Assembly: GCA_046154695.1 (NCBI GenBank)
Contig: JBJXFI010000361.1
Span: 1-31,107 of the forward strand
Length of the DNA stretch: 31,107 nucleotides
DNA from: DALYLB01 sp046154695
Lineage (GTDB): Bacteria; Acidobacteriota; Blastocatellia; RBC074
Direction of reading: 5' to 3'
Shown here one piece after another: positions 19,637-28,278 of this stretch (the first letter of the stretch is position 1; the number at the start of each line of letters is the position of its first letter). The translations under genes were made by a program, and so were the position numbers. The notes below the pieces were generated by a model that ran no database searches, was not told the DNA's origin, and saw only the letters and a list, made by a program, of their open reading frames with translations.

Positions 19637-21166
19637 TCAGTTATTCTGCATTACCAGAACCGGCGCAGCCCAGGCGCTGTCATTGCGCCCTCCCGCCTCC
19701 AGGGCAATTCGCCTTCGAGCTTCGAGAAGCGCCATCTCCGGGCAAAACCCGCGCCATAAATGCTGGTAGAATTCCTCCGCCAACAACCGCGATGAGGCGC
19801 CCCCGACCTCCCATCGATGCGCCAAAACGATCGGCACATCAGCCTGCGACAGCGCGTGGAGAAACCCGTGAAAATCACCCCGCCCAACCTGGCTGGCCGT
19901 CCGAGCCCCCAGACAGCAGTTCAAAAAGACAAGACGCAATTCCGTGTCAAGTGTCAACAAATTGAGATCCGATGCGGTCAAGTCACGATCTGGGAGGATT
20001 AACGGGCTGCTTTCCGGCAGGTTATCGTCAAACTCTCCATGTCCGGCATAATGAAAAATGTGGCATCCGCTTCGTAATGCTTCCCGGACGGCGTCGAACG
20101 TCGCCTCCTTTCGGGCCAGCAACTGTACCGCGCAATCCATGCCAAGCAGCCTGGCGCTGCTCTCGATCGATCGAGTCAAAGAGCTCGCCTCACTCTCGGC
20201 ATTTATCGGATCGCCTTCCCCCCCATATCCGACAACGAGGGCCTTCAGCGTCTCTCCCCGTGCCGCCAGCGCGCTGATGAACTGGTGAAAGGGCTCCCCC
20301 TTGCGCGTGCGGGCGCTGCCGCCCTGGAGAATTTTGCGGGTGATGATATTCGCGAATGCCAGGTAATCCCCCCCATCGTGCATCAACTCGAACGGGTAGC
20401 TTAAATTCGACGGGGGTCCCACCAGTTGGATCCAGAGCCGATCGGCGGGGCGCGCATGCGTTTTCGCCTCGGTCAGGCACGTGTTTGTCTCCTGATGGCC
20501 GGCAAGAGACTGATAGATCGTCTTTCCCAACGATACCGCCTCGCTTCGCCACGCGCCCTTGTCCCCCTCGAAGAGTCGCTGATTCAAATCGTCCGCCCGG
20601 CGCGCGAGATCTGTTCCGTCAAACCGTACCGCCGGATCGAACGCGTACTGGCTTTTCACCATCGGCCCGGCTAATTCGCTCCCCGCCAACCCGCGCTCAG
20701 TCAGGGTCAACGTCAGGCGAAAATAACTGTTTCGCAGCGCCTCGGCCCGCCGCAACCGCGAGTTCAACAGTGCTTCCCGGACCTTCCTGATGAACTCATC
20801 CGGATCGAACCCCATCCCATCCGCCCCCTGCTTTTCAAGCACACAGGTTGCGCGATCATTCGCCATCGCGTCGCTCACGATCTTCGGCGTCGCATGGGCG
20901 GTGAGAAGAATCACTCCGCAATATTGATTCAGGGAGCCGCCACGAAGCTGCCTCAGCAGCTCTACTCCGGCCTGCGGGGGACCTCCTGGAAGGAGTACGT
21001 CAACAACCGCAAGATCATACTTATCGCTCCTGATCTTCCGTGCGGCGGCGTCAAAATGATCGATGGATTCCGCCTTTATGCTGCCATCCATTCGGTGCAA
21101 TATGGTTGACAACTCTAATTGCCAATTAGGCTCATCCTCGACGATCAGAACACGAATGTTGTTCAT
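19637..21166 (-). CDS. Response-regulator receiver fused to CHAT (caspase-like) protease
   Basis: A 509-aa two-domain protein. Residues 1-130 are an intact receiver: acidic pair Glu10/Asp11, phosphoacceptor Asp56 in DLAVVDVLLPGG, Thr89 in LLTAHA and Lys112 in LEKQG. Residues about 145-505 form a CHAT domain with the expected His-Cys dyad: His376 in FHYAGHGEF and Cys418 in FLNCCLGAR. The pre-CHAT block NLSYPFELMHDGGDYLA and the late VPIVLAHRWEV also match the family. CHAT proteases are clan CD cysteine peptidases that usually act as regulated effectors. Phosphorylation by the kinase encoded upstream in the operon is the natural switch, which I infer from operon order. The gene begins 6 nt after the receiver-kinase gene. 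Confidence 0.93.
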   Translation of the reverse strand: MNNIRVLIVEDEPNWQLELSTILHRMDGSIKAESIDHFDAAARKIRSDKYDLAVVDVLLPGGPPQAGVELLRQLRGGSLNQYCGVILLTAHATPKIVSDAMANDRATCVLEKQGADGMGFDPDEFIRKVREALLNSRLRRAEALRNSYFRLTLTLTERGLAGSELAGPMVKSQYAFDPAVRFDGTDLARRADDLNQRLFEGDKGAWRSEAVSLGKTIYQSLAGHQETNTCLTEAKTHARPADRLWIQLVGPPSNLSYPFELMHDGGDYLAFANIITRKILQGGSARTRKGEPFHQFISALAARGETLKALVVGYGGEGDPINAESEASSLTRSIESSARLLGMDCAVQLLARKEATFDAVREALRSGCHIFHYAGHGEFDDNLPESSPLILPDRDLTASDLNLLTLDTELRLVFLNCCLGARTASQVGRGDFHGFLHALSQADVPIVLAHRWEVGGASSRLLAEEFYQHLWRGFCPEMALLEARRRIALEAGGRNDSAWAAPVLVMQNN

Positions 21167-21172
21167 CCCCCT

Positions 21173-22786
21173 TCAAACTCCAATTCGATCGGCCATTAGG
21201 CTGGCTGAGATCAGCGCGTGCTGCCGCTGCATGTTGGGCAGCGACAGGAATCGGGTATATCCCAGGGCGTTGTATAAAAGCGCGATATAGTATTCGCCGA
21301 TATCGTCACTCGGATTCCGCTCGACCAGTTTATACGCGATCAGACGCAGGTGGATCGCGATGGCATAAGCCTTGGCGATCGCTTCGTTTTTCGTCGGGAA
21401 ACGCTCCTCGAGCTCCGCCACCTCGCTAAAATGCGCCGCCGAGCACAACACATCCTCCATTTCGAGGCGCTCCTCCAATGATGCGTCCTCGTGATTCAAC
21501 AATTGTATGCGAATAATGGTATCGAGCTCCGCCACGTCCCGCAGGATATGCCCCGAGCCGGTGCGGCGAAAATCGATCAACCAGGCGTGCCGCAGCTCAT
21601 CCACCAGAATGTTGTTCTCATTCAGATCGCCGTGCGTCGTGCAGACATAAGTGGGCTTGATGAACCGCTGATTCCCCACCACGAGAACCGGATTGGCGAA
21701 GGTGCGCTCCCCCGGAAGGTCGTTGAGATGCAGCCGGTTCTTTCCCTGCACGGACTTCAACCCCTGGGCAATCGCGTGTTGCAGGTTGACCTGCGTCAGG
21801 TTCAGCAACCGCTCGTATTCGGCCGCGAGATCGCGGGGTTGCAGCCGCCCGGGGTTGGCATACCACGGGCCGCAGGTCTCAAGAAACAAGCGGTTTAATA
21901 ATTCCTTGATCTCTCCAATGTCGCTGCGCGCGTAAAATTTCTCGAAACTCTCCAGCCGCTCCCCCCCGCTTCCTAGCATGGAGTAAACGATTCCTCCAAG
22001 ATGCGGCGTGCGACGCAGATCGATCACGCTCGTGCTGCGCGTTCCCCCGATGAAGTTCTGTACGTAGGCTTTGAAGTTCTGATATTCCGCGTCAATCTCG
22101 CCGACATCCCCAAACTTGACGACAACGGGCTGGCCGGCGCCGGAGTCCGCGTAAAACGGGGTCGCCAGCAGCACCGCCGAACCGCTGTGGCCCTGCGTCA
22201 GAGGTTTGATCATCAGGCTTTCGGCCCGCACGAAAAGCCGGCAAAGCAGGTCTTCCAGCTCCAGTGCGAGGCGGGCCAGTCGCGGCGAATCGCGTTTCAC
22301 TCGCTCCTCGCCCAATCGCAGATTGACCATCATCTCTTCCGGGCCGTGGCTCTGCTCCCAGTGGATGATCAGGTCCGGGTTGACCCGCACCTTTTCCTGA
22401 AAGGTCTTCCGGACGAGGTCCAGAAACTCGATATTGTCGAAATCCTCCTTGCTGAGAAAGTCGGCCACCTTATGTCTGGCAAAGGCCTCGCGCATCTGCT
22501 GCAGTGTGCCGTACGCGGAGAGCATAATCACCTCCGACGCCCCCAGCAATCCACTCTCCTCGAGCTCCCGCAACAGCGACATTCCCCCGGTATTGGCCGG
22601 ATCGTTGTGCACCATGCGAATGTCCACCACCAGCAGATGGTAAAATCCGGTGGCCAATCGCTCCAGCGCCTCTTCCACGGCGCCGGCCGTGTCCGCCTCG
22701 AACCCGCCCGCGCGCAATGTGCTGCCCAGGAGATCCCGCCACCGATCTTCATCGTCCACCACCAGGACACGCCCTCGCCTGCTCAT
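21173..22786 (-). CDS. Response-regulator receiver fused to APH/protein-kinase-like domain
   Basis: A 537-aa fusion. The receiver (1-125) is intact: Asp11-Asp12, phosphoacceptor Asp55 in LLVVDIRMV, Ser90 in IMLSAYG and Lys113 in FLSKEDF. The remainder (about 150-535) has a kinase-fold signature: glycine loop GHSGSAV (199-205), Lys224 in VVVKFGD, a helix-C-like Glu234, catalytic THGDLNENNILV (384-395; Asp387, Asn392), and metal-binding LIDFRRTG with Asp405. This resembles aminoglycoside or choline phosphotransferases more than Hanks kinases, so the substrate may be small or a protein. It overlaps the pseudo-receiver gene by 4 nt at its start and sits 6 nt from the CHAT gene, which implies obligate co-expression. 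Some conflict-system 'ternary complex associated' domains have a related look, but I cannot assign one. Confidence 0.85.
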   Translation of the reverse strand: MSRRGRVLVVDDEDRWRDLLGSTLRAGGFEADTAGAVEEALERLATGFYHLLVVDIRMVHNDPANTGGMSLLRELEESGLLGASEVIMLSAYGTLQQMREAFARHKVADFLSKEDFDNIEFLDLVRKTFQEKVRVNPDLIIHWEQSHGPEEMMVNLRLGEERVKRDSPRLARLALELEDLLCRLFVRAESLMIKPLTQGHSGSAVLLATPFYADSGAGQPVVVKFGDVGEIDAEYQNFKAYVQNFIGGTRSTSVIDLRRTPHLGGIVYSMLGSGGERLESFEKFYARSDIGEIKELLNRLFLETCGPWYANPGRLQPRDLAAEYERLLNLTQVNLQHAIAQGLKSVQGKNRLHLNDLPGERTFANPVLVVGNQRFIKPTYVCTTHGDLNENNILVDELRHAWLIDFRRTGSGHILRDVAELDTIIRIQLLNHEDASLEERLEMEDVLCSAAHFSEVAELEERFPTKNEAIAKAYAIAIHLRLIAYKLVERNPSDDIGEYYIALLYNALGYTRFLSLPNMQRQHALISASLMADRIGV

Positions 22787-23208
22787 AGGGCACCTTCCTT
22801 GCTTACCTGCTCATAGCTGCTCCGGGACGAGATATTGTCGAAGACCTGATTCACGATATCCATCAGGCGCGTCGATTCGTACGGCTTGTCCATCACATCA
22901 TCCGCCCCCGCCAGAAACAGCGCCCGCATGTCCGCCCAGCGGAGGGAGGTCGAAAGCACCAGCAGGTGCTGCTTATATTCAAACACCCGGTGAATCAGCT
23001 CCCGCTCTTCCCGCCCGATTCCCGGGCACCCCAGTATCACCAGATCCGGCGGCTCCCCGGCGATCATCGCCTCGGCCGGCGAGTAGTCATAATGATCGAG
23101 CACGCCGACATAAAATCCTTTTTCGCTTAGTGCCTGGGAGGCTTCGTCCCGCCATCCTTTCTGGCGGTCGATGATCAAGACGCGTTTGGAATGTTTTCGA
23201 TCGCTCAT
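22783..23208 (-). CDS. Stand-alone receiver domain lacking the phosphoacceptor aspartate
   Basis: A 141-aa CheY-like protein. The fold is recognisable (RVLIIDRQKGWRDEASQAL, PDLVILGCPG, HLLVLSTSLRWADMRAL, GADDVMDKP). The residue that should accept phosphate is Gly60 in DLVILG, and the acidic pair is reduced to Asp14. The conserved Ser/Thr (Ser86) and Lys108 remain. It is probably a non-phosphorylatable adaptor that binds the kinase or other receivers, as in known pseudo-receivers. The start and stop codons overlap those of the flanking genes by 4 nt on both sides, so it is translationally coupled to the sensor kinase and to the receiver-kinase fusion. Confidence 0.88.
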   Translation of the reverse strand: MSDRKHSKRVLIIDRQKGWRDEASQALSEKGFYVGVLDHYDYSPAEAMIAGEPPDLVILGCPGIGREERELIHRVFEYKQHLLVLSTSLRWADMRALFLAGADDVMDKPYESTRLMDIVNQVFDNISSRSSYEQVSKEGAL

Positions 23209-26200
23209 TGCGGTCCATCACCCTTTCCGGCAACCAATGGAAGCTGCAATACAAAGGTTGCTCCCTGTCCCGGCTGACTTCGCACGCTCAAATCCCCACG
23301 GTTCGCGCGCGCATACCGGCGCGCGCTCCAGAGGCCAAAACCAGAGCTCTTCTTCGTTGAAAAGAAAAGGTTGAAGATCTTCTCCTGGTTGTCGGGGGGA
23401 ATGCCCGGCCCCGTGTCGGCGACTTCGATCTGAACCATGGCGCCGGAAACCTTCGCCCGTAAATGAATCTCCCCCCCGTCCGCCATCGCCTCTTTCGCAT
23501 TCGCGACCAGGGTGTAAAGAATATCCAGAATCTGCCCCGGAACGACGATGGTTTCTCCCACCCCCTCCGCCACGTCCCAGCTCATCCGTATATTTGCCGG
23601 CAGTTGCGGGATCGACCATCTCGCCTCCTCCAACAATTCCCTGACCGGCCTCCGCACGGGGTTTTTCGCCAGGCGCCCCTGCTCCCCCAGGTCGGCCACT
23701 TTCTGCTTCAGCCCTTTGCTCATGCTAAGGACATTTCCCACATCCTTCAAGAGTTTTTCGAGCTCCTCGTTAATCGGGCCGGTTTCTATCCCGGCGTCGG
23801 CCAGCACCCTACGTATATTATTGACATAACTGCGAACGAGCCCTAATTCATTCCCCAGCCGGTGCGTTAACTCGTAGGCGGAAACCCCCACTTCACTCAT
23901 CATCTCCGCGTCGATCTGCGACTGCAATGTGTCGAGGCGATGGATCGTGATCGCCAGTTGCTGCGCCAGCCCTTCGATCAGTTTGACGTCCGCGTCGCTG
24001 CAATAATTGGCCTCCTCGTGGCTAAACACCACGTTCCCATAGTAAAAATTCTTAAACAGGATCGGGCAGACCAGCAGCGTCTTGATATTCGATCCTGTCG
24101 TCATCGGCCGATCGACATCGTCGGGTCGATTGTCGGCGTCGGGCAGATGGATTGTCCGGCGCTCTCGCGCCACCTGTCCGTTGACCCCTTCATTAAGCCC
24201 GATACTATCTGGAATATGCACGGTCCGCTTATCATAGACCCGTACTCTGATTAATCTCTCGGTCCCCGTATCAAACCGCCGTAGGACGATTTCCCCCTGG
24301 CGATGCGTGTGAATCTTTCGCGTGACGACCTCGTATGCCAGGTCGATCTGGGCCGGATCCGCGATCGTCCCCAACTCCTGCCCCGCCTCCAACAGCAATC
24401 GAAACCGATCCGACTCCTCCCTTGCGTGATTGAAACGATCGGCGGTCTGGATCGCGATCACGATCTCCTTGGCGACATCCTCCAGCAGGAGCAGGTCGTT
24501 TTGGTCAAACGCCGATTCCCGCCTGCTTTCCAGATTCAGCACGCCAATCGTTCTTCCCTCCGAGACCAGCGGAACGGCGATTTCACTGCATATGTCCGCC
24601 TCTCCCCGATAATGCTCGTCGGATCCCGCGTCGGTTGTCAGGTAGGGCCGCTGTGTTCTCGCGACAAACTCGACGATTCCATCCTTGCTCAAAGAATCCC
24701 TCTCCAGCGGTTCCAGCCCCTTCCGCTCATCGCGTATGTAATAGGTCTTGCTGGGCGTCCCTCTTTCATACAGGTGGATTCCGGCAATCTCCCCATCCGT
24801 CAGGATCATCAGGTTCTTGATGATCAATTGGATGGTCTCTTGAGGATTTCCTTGTTGATGAAGAATGGCTTTTTCGACTTCCCGGACCGCGGTGAGTTTC
24901 GAGGCAGTTTCGCGCTCGCGCTCATAGAGCTGCGCGTTTTTAACTGCGAGCACAGCCTGTCCCGCGAGCGTCGTCAGAAATTCCTCGTCATGTTTCGTGA
25001 ATGCATTCTCTTTCGCGCTCTCAAGGTTGATGACTCCGATAATTTCGCCATCCTCATCCATCAGAGGCACGCAAAGCTCCGACGTCACGCCGCCGACCAC
25101 CTGACGATAGACTCCGCGCCATTCCGGATCGATGTTCACATTGCCGACCCGCACGGGGGTGCCGCTGTTGAATACCCGGACGACGATGCCTTGTTTCTCG
25201 TCCGCCCCCGCCCGGAGCTTGAGATACCTGTTCTCGTGGGCGCCGAGCGAGGCCATCGCCTCCAACTGCCGCGTTCGCGGGTTGTGCAGCATCAGCGTGG
25301 CGTCATCCGCCCCCAGGCGCTTATTGGACATCTCCAGAATGGTTTGCAGCACCTGATTCAGGTCGAGCGACTTGCTGATCTGATGATCGATCTCGCGCAG
25401 AAGCTCCAGCTCCATGATTCGCCGGCGCATCACTTCCTGGAAGGCCCGGGAGTTTATGATCGCCGTCGCGGCATAACTGGCCAGCGTGCTGATCAGATGG
25501 CGCTGCGGCGCGTCGAACCGCTGCGTACGTCGAAAATTCACGAACAACACCCCGACAGTCTCCGATCCGGCGCGAAGCGGAATGGCCGAGACCGAACGTA
25601 TATTTTCGCGCTGTTCGAATTTCCCCTCGCGTTTGCCCCCCGCTTGCCCGGGCGAGGCATACAGATCCTCGGCCCGCTTGAAAAAATGAGGCAGGTCGCC
25701 GGCCAGCACTCTTCGGACCATGTCATCCGGCTTGATCTCCCGAGGCTGCGGGAAGCTCTGGTCGAGCAGGTCGCCGCCGATCCTCGGAGGCAGATCGAAT
25801 GCATCGTCAGTCCGCCGGTAAGGAAACAGGATCACCAGGTCCGCCCGCGTCGCTTCATGGATACGCTCCACAACCTCCTGCAATAATTGGTCCGGTTCGA
25901 ACTCCTGCCGCTCTCGAAGCGAAAGCTGCTGCGTCAGTTCCTGCCCCATCTGGTCCAGATTGCGCAGGTACTCAAACAACCGAAGGGAACTCAAGGCCAG
26001 CGCAACCTGGTTGCCCAGCAGTTTCAGGATCTTCAGATCCTCCTCTTGATAGACCTTCGTCTCAGGATGCTGAATGGAAAGCACACCCAGGGGCGCTCCG
26101 CGCAGCGACAACGGAACAAAAATCATGGATTCAGGCTCGTTTGGGCTCGTCCCGGGAATCTGCTCGAATCGCATGGAAGCGGATTTTGGGTCTTTGCTGC

Positions 26201-27050
26201 GAGCGTCGGTCAGAAACGAATGTTGTGTTCGCAGAATCTCCTCGCAGACCCCACCGATCGGCACGCCGCGTTCCTCCTTATAATTCCCGTTCTCCTTCAT
26301 GTACAAATCCAGTCGATCCGACTGCGGCTGGTAAACGGCAAGCATGAAGAACGAGCTGACGTCGAGGATGTCGGCGACATCCTCGCATAGCTTACGGAAC
26401 AGGGTGTCGTGGGTTTCGAGCTGTTGGTTGAGATCCTGGCCGATCCGCACAACCTCCTGGTACCGGCGCAGGTACCACGTGTTACGGAGCACGGTCGCGG
26501 CTTGCCTTGCCAGCGAGCGCAGCGACTCCATCTCTTCCGCGCTGAAGGTTCTGGCTTCCGCGAATCCCAGGCATAGAATCCCAAGCGCTCGGTTTCTTCT
26601 TCGCGTGCGGATGGCGATGGCGGCAAAAGAGGAAAAGCCCGTCATCGCTGAGATAGCCCTCACCGCGTCCGACGCCTCCTGCCCCTGATTGAACTGCCAG
26701 ATCTCATGCGAGAACGCTTCCCGCAAAATTCCCGTTCGCTCCACCTCCTCGATGGGAATCGGGCCCGCTTGACCTCCCTCGCCGGCCTTTATCGATTCGA
26801 CCATCCAGCCCGTGATGGGGTTGATCGCAATCACCAGGCACCCGACCGCCGAAAAGACCTCCCGCCCGGCATGTGCGACAGTCTCCAGGGAGATCCTCAA
26901 ATTCCCCGGCTCCTTTGGATCTAAACTTGGTATCTTCACAGGAGGCTCACCTTTGCTATTGGCATATGGAAAGTAATGCCTGAAATGATTCCGCCGGCGA
27001 TTGACATGGCTGAGAACGGATGAGGCCAAGGGTCGATGAAGCGAATGCAT
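23205..27050 (-). CDS. Giant soluble histidine kinase with about six GAF domains
   Basis: Up to 1281 aa, with no TM segment, so it senses cytoplasmic signals. I see about six GAF modules in tandem (roughly 52-190, 210-355, 390-540, 560-705, 725-870, 885-1035), with recurring signatures such as AVPLVSEGRTIGVLNLESRRESAFD and CVPLMDEDGEIIGVINLESAKENAFT. The kinase core follows: a dimerisation helix with likely phosphoacceptor His1063 in AYELTHRLGNELG, then an ATPase with N-box LVANAKEAM, G1 DTGPGIP and G2 SSGFGLW. The N-terminal 37 residues have little third-position GC bias. An in-frame GTG at 26939 with AAAGGTGAG upstream is a plausible true start. The near-consensus promoter at 27101-27129 favours the ATG at 27050 slightly. 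First gene of the receiver/kinase/CHAT operon. Confidence 0.93.
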   Translation of the reverse strand: MHSLHRPLASSVLSHVNRRRNHFRHYFPYANSKGEPPVKIPSLDPKEPGNLRISLETVAHAGREVFSAVGCLVIAINPITGWMVESIKAGEGGQAGPIPIEEVERTGILREAFSHEIWQFNQGQEASDAVRAISAMTGFSSFAAIAIRTRRRNRALGILCLGFAEARTFSAEEMESLRSLARQAATVLRNTWYLRRYQEVVRIGQDLNQQLETHDTLFRKLCEDVADILDVSSFFMLAVYQPQSDRLDLYMKENGNYKEERGVPIGGVCEEILRTQHSFLTDARSKDPKSASMRFEQIPGTSPNEPESMIFVPLSLRGAPLGVLSIQHPETKVYQEEDLKILKLLGNQVALALSSLRLFEYLRNLDQMGQELTQQLSLRERQEFEPDQLLQEVVERIHEATRADLVILFPYRRTDDAFDLPPRIGGDLLDQSFPQPREIKPDDMVRRVLAGDLPHFFKRAEDLYASPGQAGGKREGKFEQRENIRSVSAIPLRAGSETVGVLFVNFRRTQRFDAPQRHLISTLASYAATAIINSRAFQEVMRRRIMELELLREIDHQISKSLDLNQVLQTILEMSNKRLGADDATLMLHNPRTRQLEAMASLGAHENRYLKLRAGADEKQGIVVRVFNSGTPVRVGNVNIDPEWRGVYRQVVGGVTSELCVPLMDEDGEIIGVINLESAKENAFTKHDEEFLTTLAGQAVLAVKNAQLYERERETASKLTAVREVEKAILHQQGNPQETIQLIIKNLMILTDGEIAGIHLYERGTPSKTYYIRDERKGLEPLERDSLSKDGIVEFVARTQRPYLTTDAGSDEHYRGEADICSEIAVPLVSEGRTIGVLNLESRRESAFDQNDLLLLEDVAKEIVIAIQTADRFNHAREESDRFRLLLEAGQELGTIADPAQIDLAYEVVTRKIHTHRQGEIVLRRFDTGTERLIRVRVYDKRTVHIPDSIGLNEGVNGQVARERRTIHLPDADNRPDDVDRPMTTGSNIKTLLVCPILFKNFYYGNVVFSHEEANYCSDADVKLIEGLAQQLAITIHRLDTLQSQIDAEMMSEVGVSAYELTHRLGNELGLVRSYVNNIRRVLADAGIETGPINEELEKLLKDVGNVLSMSKGLKQKVADLGEQGRLAKNPVRRPVRELLEEARWSIPQLPANIRMSWDVAEGVGETIVVPGQILDILYTLVANAKEAMADGGEIHLRAKVSGAMVQIEVADTGPGIPPDNQEKIFNLFFSTKKSSGFGLWSARRYARANRGDLSVRSQPGQGATFVLQLPLVAGKGDGPQ

Positions 27051-27100
27051 GGCTGCTAACCTGCTTCAGTTGGTTATGGCATCAGCGCGTCTCGGAACGA

Positions 27101-27129
27101 AATATAGACTTCCCTATTCGCTGCGTCAA
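27101..27129 (-). promoter_or_regulatory. Near-consensus sigma70 promoter for the GAF-kinase/CHAT operon
   Basis: On - there is TTGACG (27129-27124), a 17-bp spacer, and TATATT (27106-27101). This matches TTGACA-N17-TATAAT at 10 of 12 positions with ideal spacing. It would start transcription near 27094, about 44 nt before ATG 27050 or about 155 nt before GTG 26939. It sits in an A/T-rich gap just upstream of the first operon gene. Confidence 0.7.
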
Positions 27130-27204
27130 TACTCATTTTAAGATCTATTCCCGCATCAGAGCATCCTGAAAACCGGAGGGAGCAAACCGAACACGGTTCC
27201 CTGG

Positions 27205-27999
27205 TTACTTTCGCGGCGCCGCCCCTCCCTGCGGCACGACTTTCGGCGCATTCGGCGGGATCGGGGTCTGCTCCGGCCGGATCAGCTTCCCGTCCGGCAG
27301 GTTCTTGAGCCTCCAGTGCTTGAACTGCACCTTCATCGGGGGGCCTACGTGAACCTGCACGCCGACGATTCCCTCCAACCGGCGCCCCTTTTCGTCATGA
27401 TCGACGACATCGGCCGTCATCACGCCGTCGATCCAGTGCTGATGATGATTGCCGCGTACAACCACCCGGTAATCGTGCCATTCATCGGCGGCGAAACTTT
27501 TGATCGCCCCCACCGAACCCACGACCCACGGTTGCCCCGCCGCGTCAATCACCACTTTTTCGCCCGTATGCGCAAGAATGCGCCGCCCGCGCTCTTCATA
27601 CAACATTCCATTGTAATCGCTGCGGTTTTGCACAACGTCGCATTGATAGCCGGTCAACACGAACGGCCCGGCATCCGGCAACGGCGCGCTGCGATATTGC
27701 AAACCGGAGTTCCCGTTCTTCGTAATTTTCACCCGCACGCGCATCTCGAAATTTTTGACCGTGCCGCCGCGCCAGAGAATGAAGCTGTTCATCTTCAGCG
27801 TTCCATCGGCCGTGCCCGTCAACGCGCCATCCTCGACGGACCAGTGCCTGGGATCGCCCTCCCAATTCGTCAGGTCCTTTCCGTTGAAGATGTATTTGAA
27901 CCCGCGTTCGAGCTTGTGCCCGGAACTCTGCGCCGAAGCCGTCATCACGAGCATCAGCAGACAGAGCACGATACCTGTTGGGTGGTAATTTTGCCTCAC
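27205..27999 (-). CDS. Secreted DUF1080 (3-keto-disaccharide hydrolase-like) protein
   Basis: A 264-aa exported protein of the DUF1080 family, a concanavalin-like beta-sandwich. Some members hydrolyse 3-keto-glycosides; many in environmental bacteria are uncharacterised. The signal peptide (about 1-24) contains GIVLCLLMLVMTASAQ. The mature protein begins with FKYIFNGKDLTNWEGDPRHWSVEDGALTG, the classic DUF1080 opening. It continues with NSGLQYRS, GYQCDVVQN, EWHDYRVVVRGNHHQHWIDG and the C-terminal GVQVHVGPPMKVQFKHWRLKNL. The start is GTG at 27999 with AAAGGG a few bases upstream. It stands alone between the CHAT operon and the divergent DUF4062 gene. Confidence 0.92.
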   Translation of the reverse strand: MRQNYHPTGIVLCLLMLVMTASAQSSGHKLERGFKYIFNGKDLTNWEGDPRHWSVEDGALTGTADGTLKMNSFILWRGGTVKNFEMRVRVKITKNGNSGLQYRSAPLPDAGPFVLTGYQCDVVQNRSDYNGMLYEERGRRILAHTGEKVVIDAAGQPWVVGSVGAIKSFAADEWHDYRVVVRGNHHQHWIDGVMTADVVDHDEKGRRLEGIVGVQVHVGPPMKVQFKHWRLKNLPDGKLIRPEQTPIPPNAPKVVPQGGAAPRK

Positions 28000-28214
28000 A
28001 GATTCCCTTTCAATTCCGCGTCAAAATCTTTTAATGACGTGCCGATGCATCGCGGGCAAGTATGCACCAGGTAATATTCTCGGGGAAGCCTCGCGAGGCG
28101 AAAAGGAAAGGAACTCGCCGCGCCATCCCCTTCTCTGCGTCAATTACTACAGTACTACAGCCTGCCGATTTATTCGGAGACACGAATTCGATGAAGCCGG
28201 CTCGTTTCTTTTCA

Positions 28215-28244
28215 TTGCCGATCTTCCCATAAGTACGGTATGTT
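28215..28244 (+). promoter_or_regulatory. Weak sigma70-like promoter for the DUF4062-M20 pair
   Basis: TTGCCG (28215-28220), an 18-bp spacer and TATGTT (28239-28244) give a low-scoring sigma70 match, ending 34 nt before the DUF4062 start codon. Nothing better was found in the 28000-28278 divergent gap. A strong Shine-Dalgarno, AAGGAGGTG (28262-28270), lies just downstream. Confidence 0.3.
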
Positions 28245-28278
28245 TGCCGGGTATCTATCTGAAGGAGGTGCAAGCATA

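Noticed and set aside
24303..25886. A 527-codon plus-strand frame inside the GAF kinase gene
   Set aside because: Antisense to repeated GAF domains; no ribosome site or domain.
28240..28278. An upstream in-frame ATG start for the DUF4062 protein
   Set aside because: The perfect Shine-Dalgarno AAGGAGGTG lies downstream of it and is correctly spaced only for the ATG at 28279.
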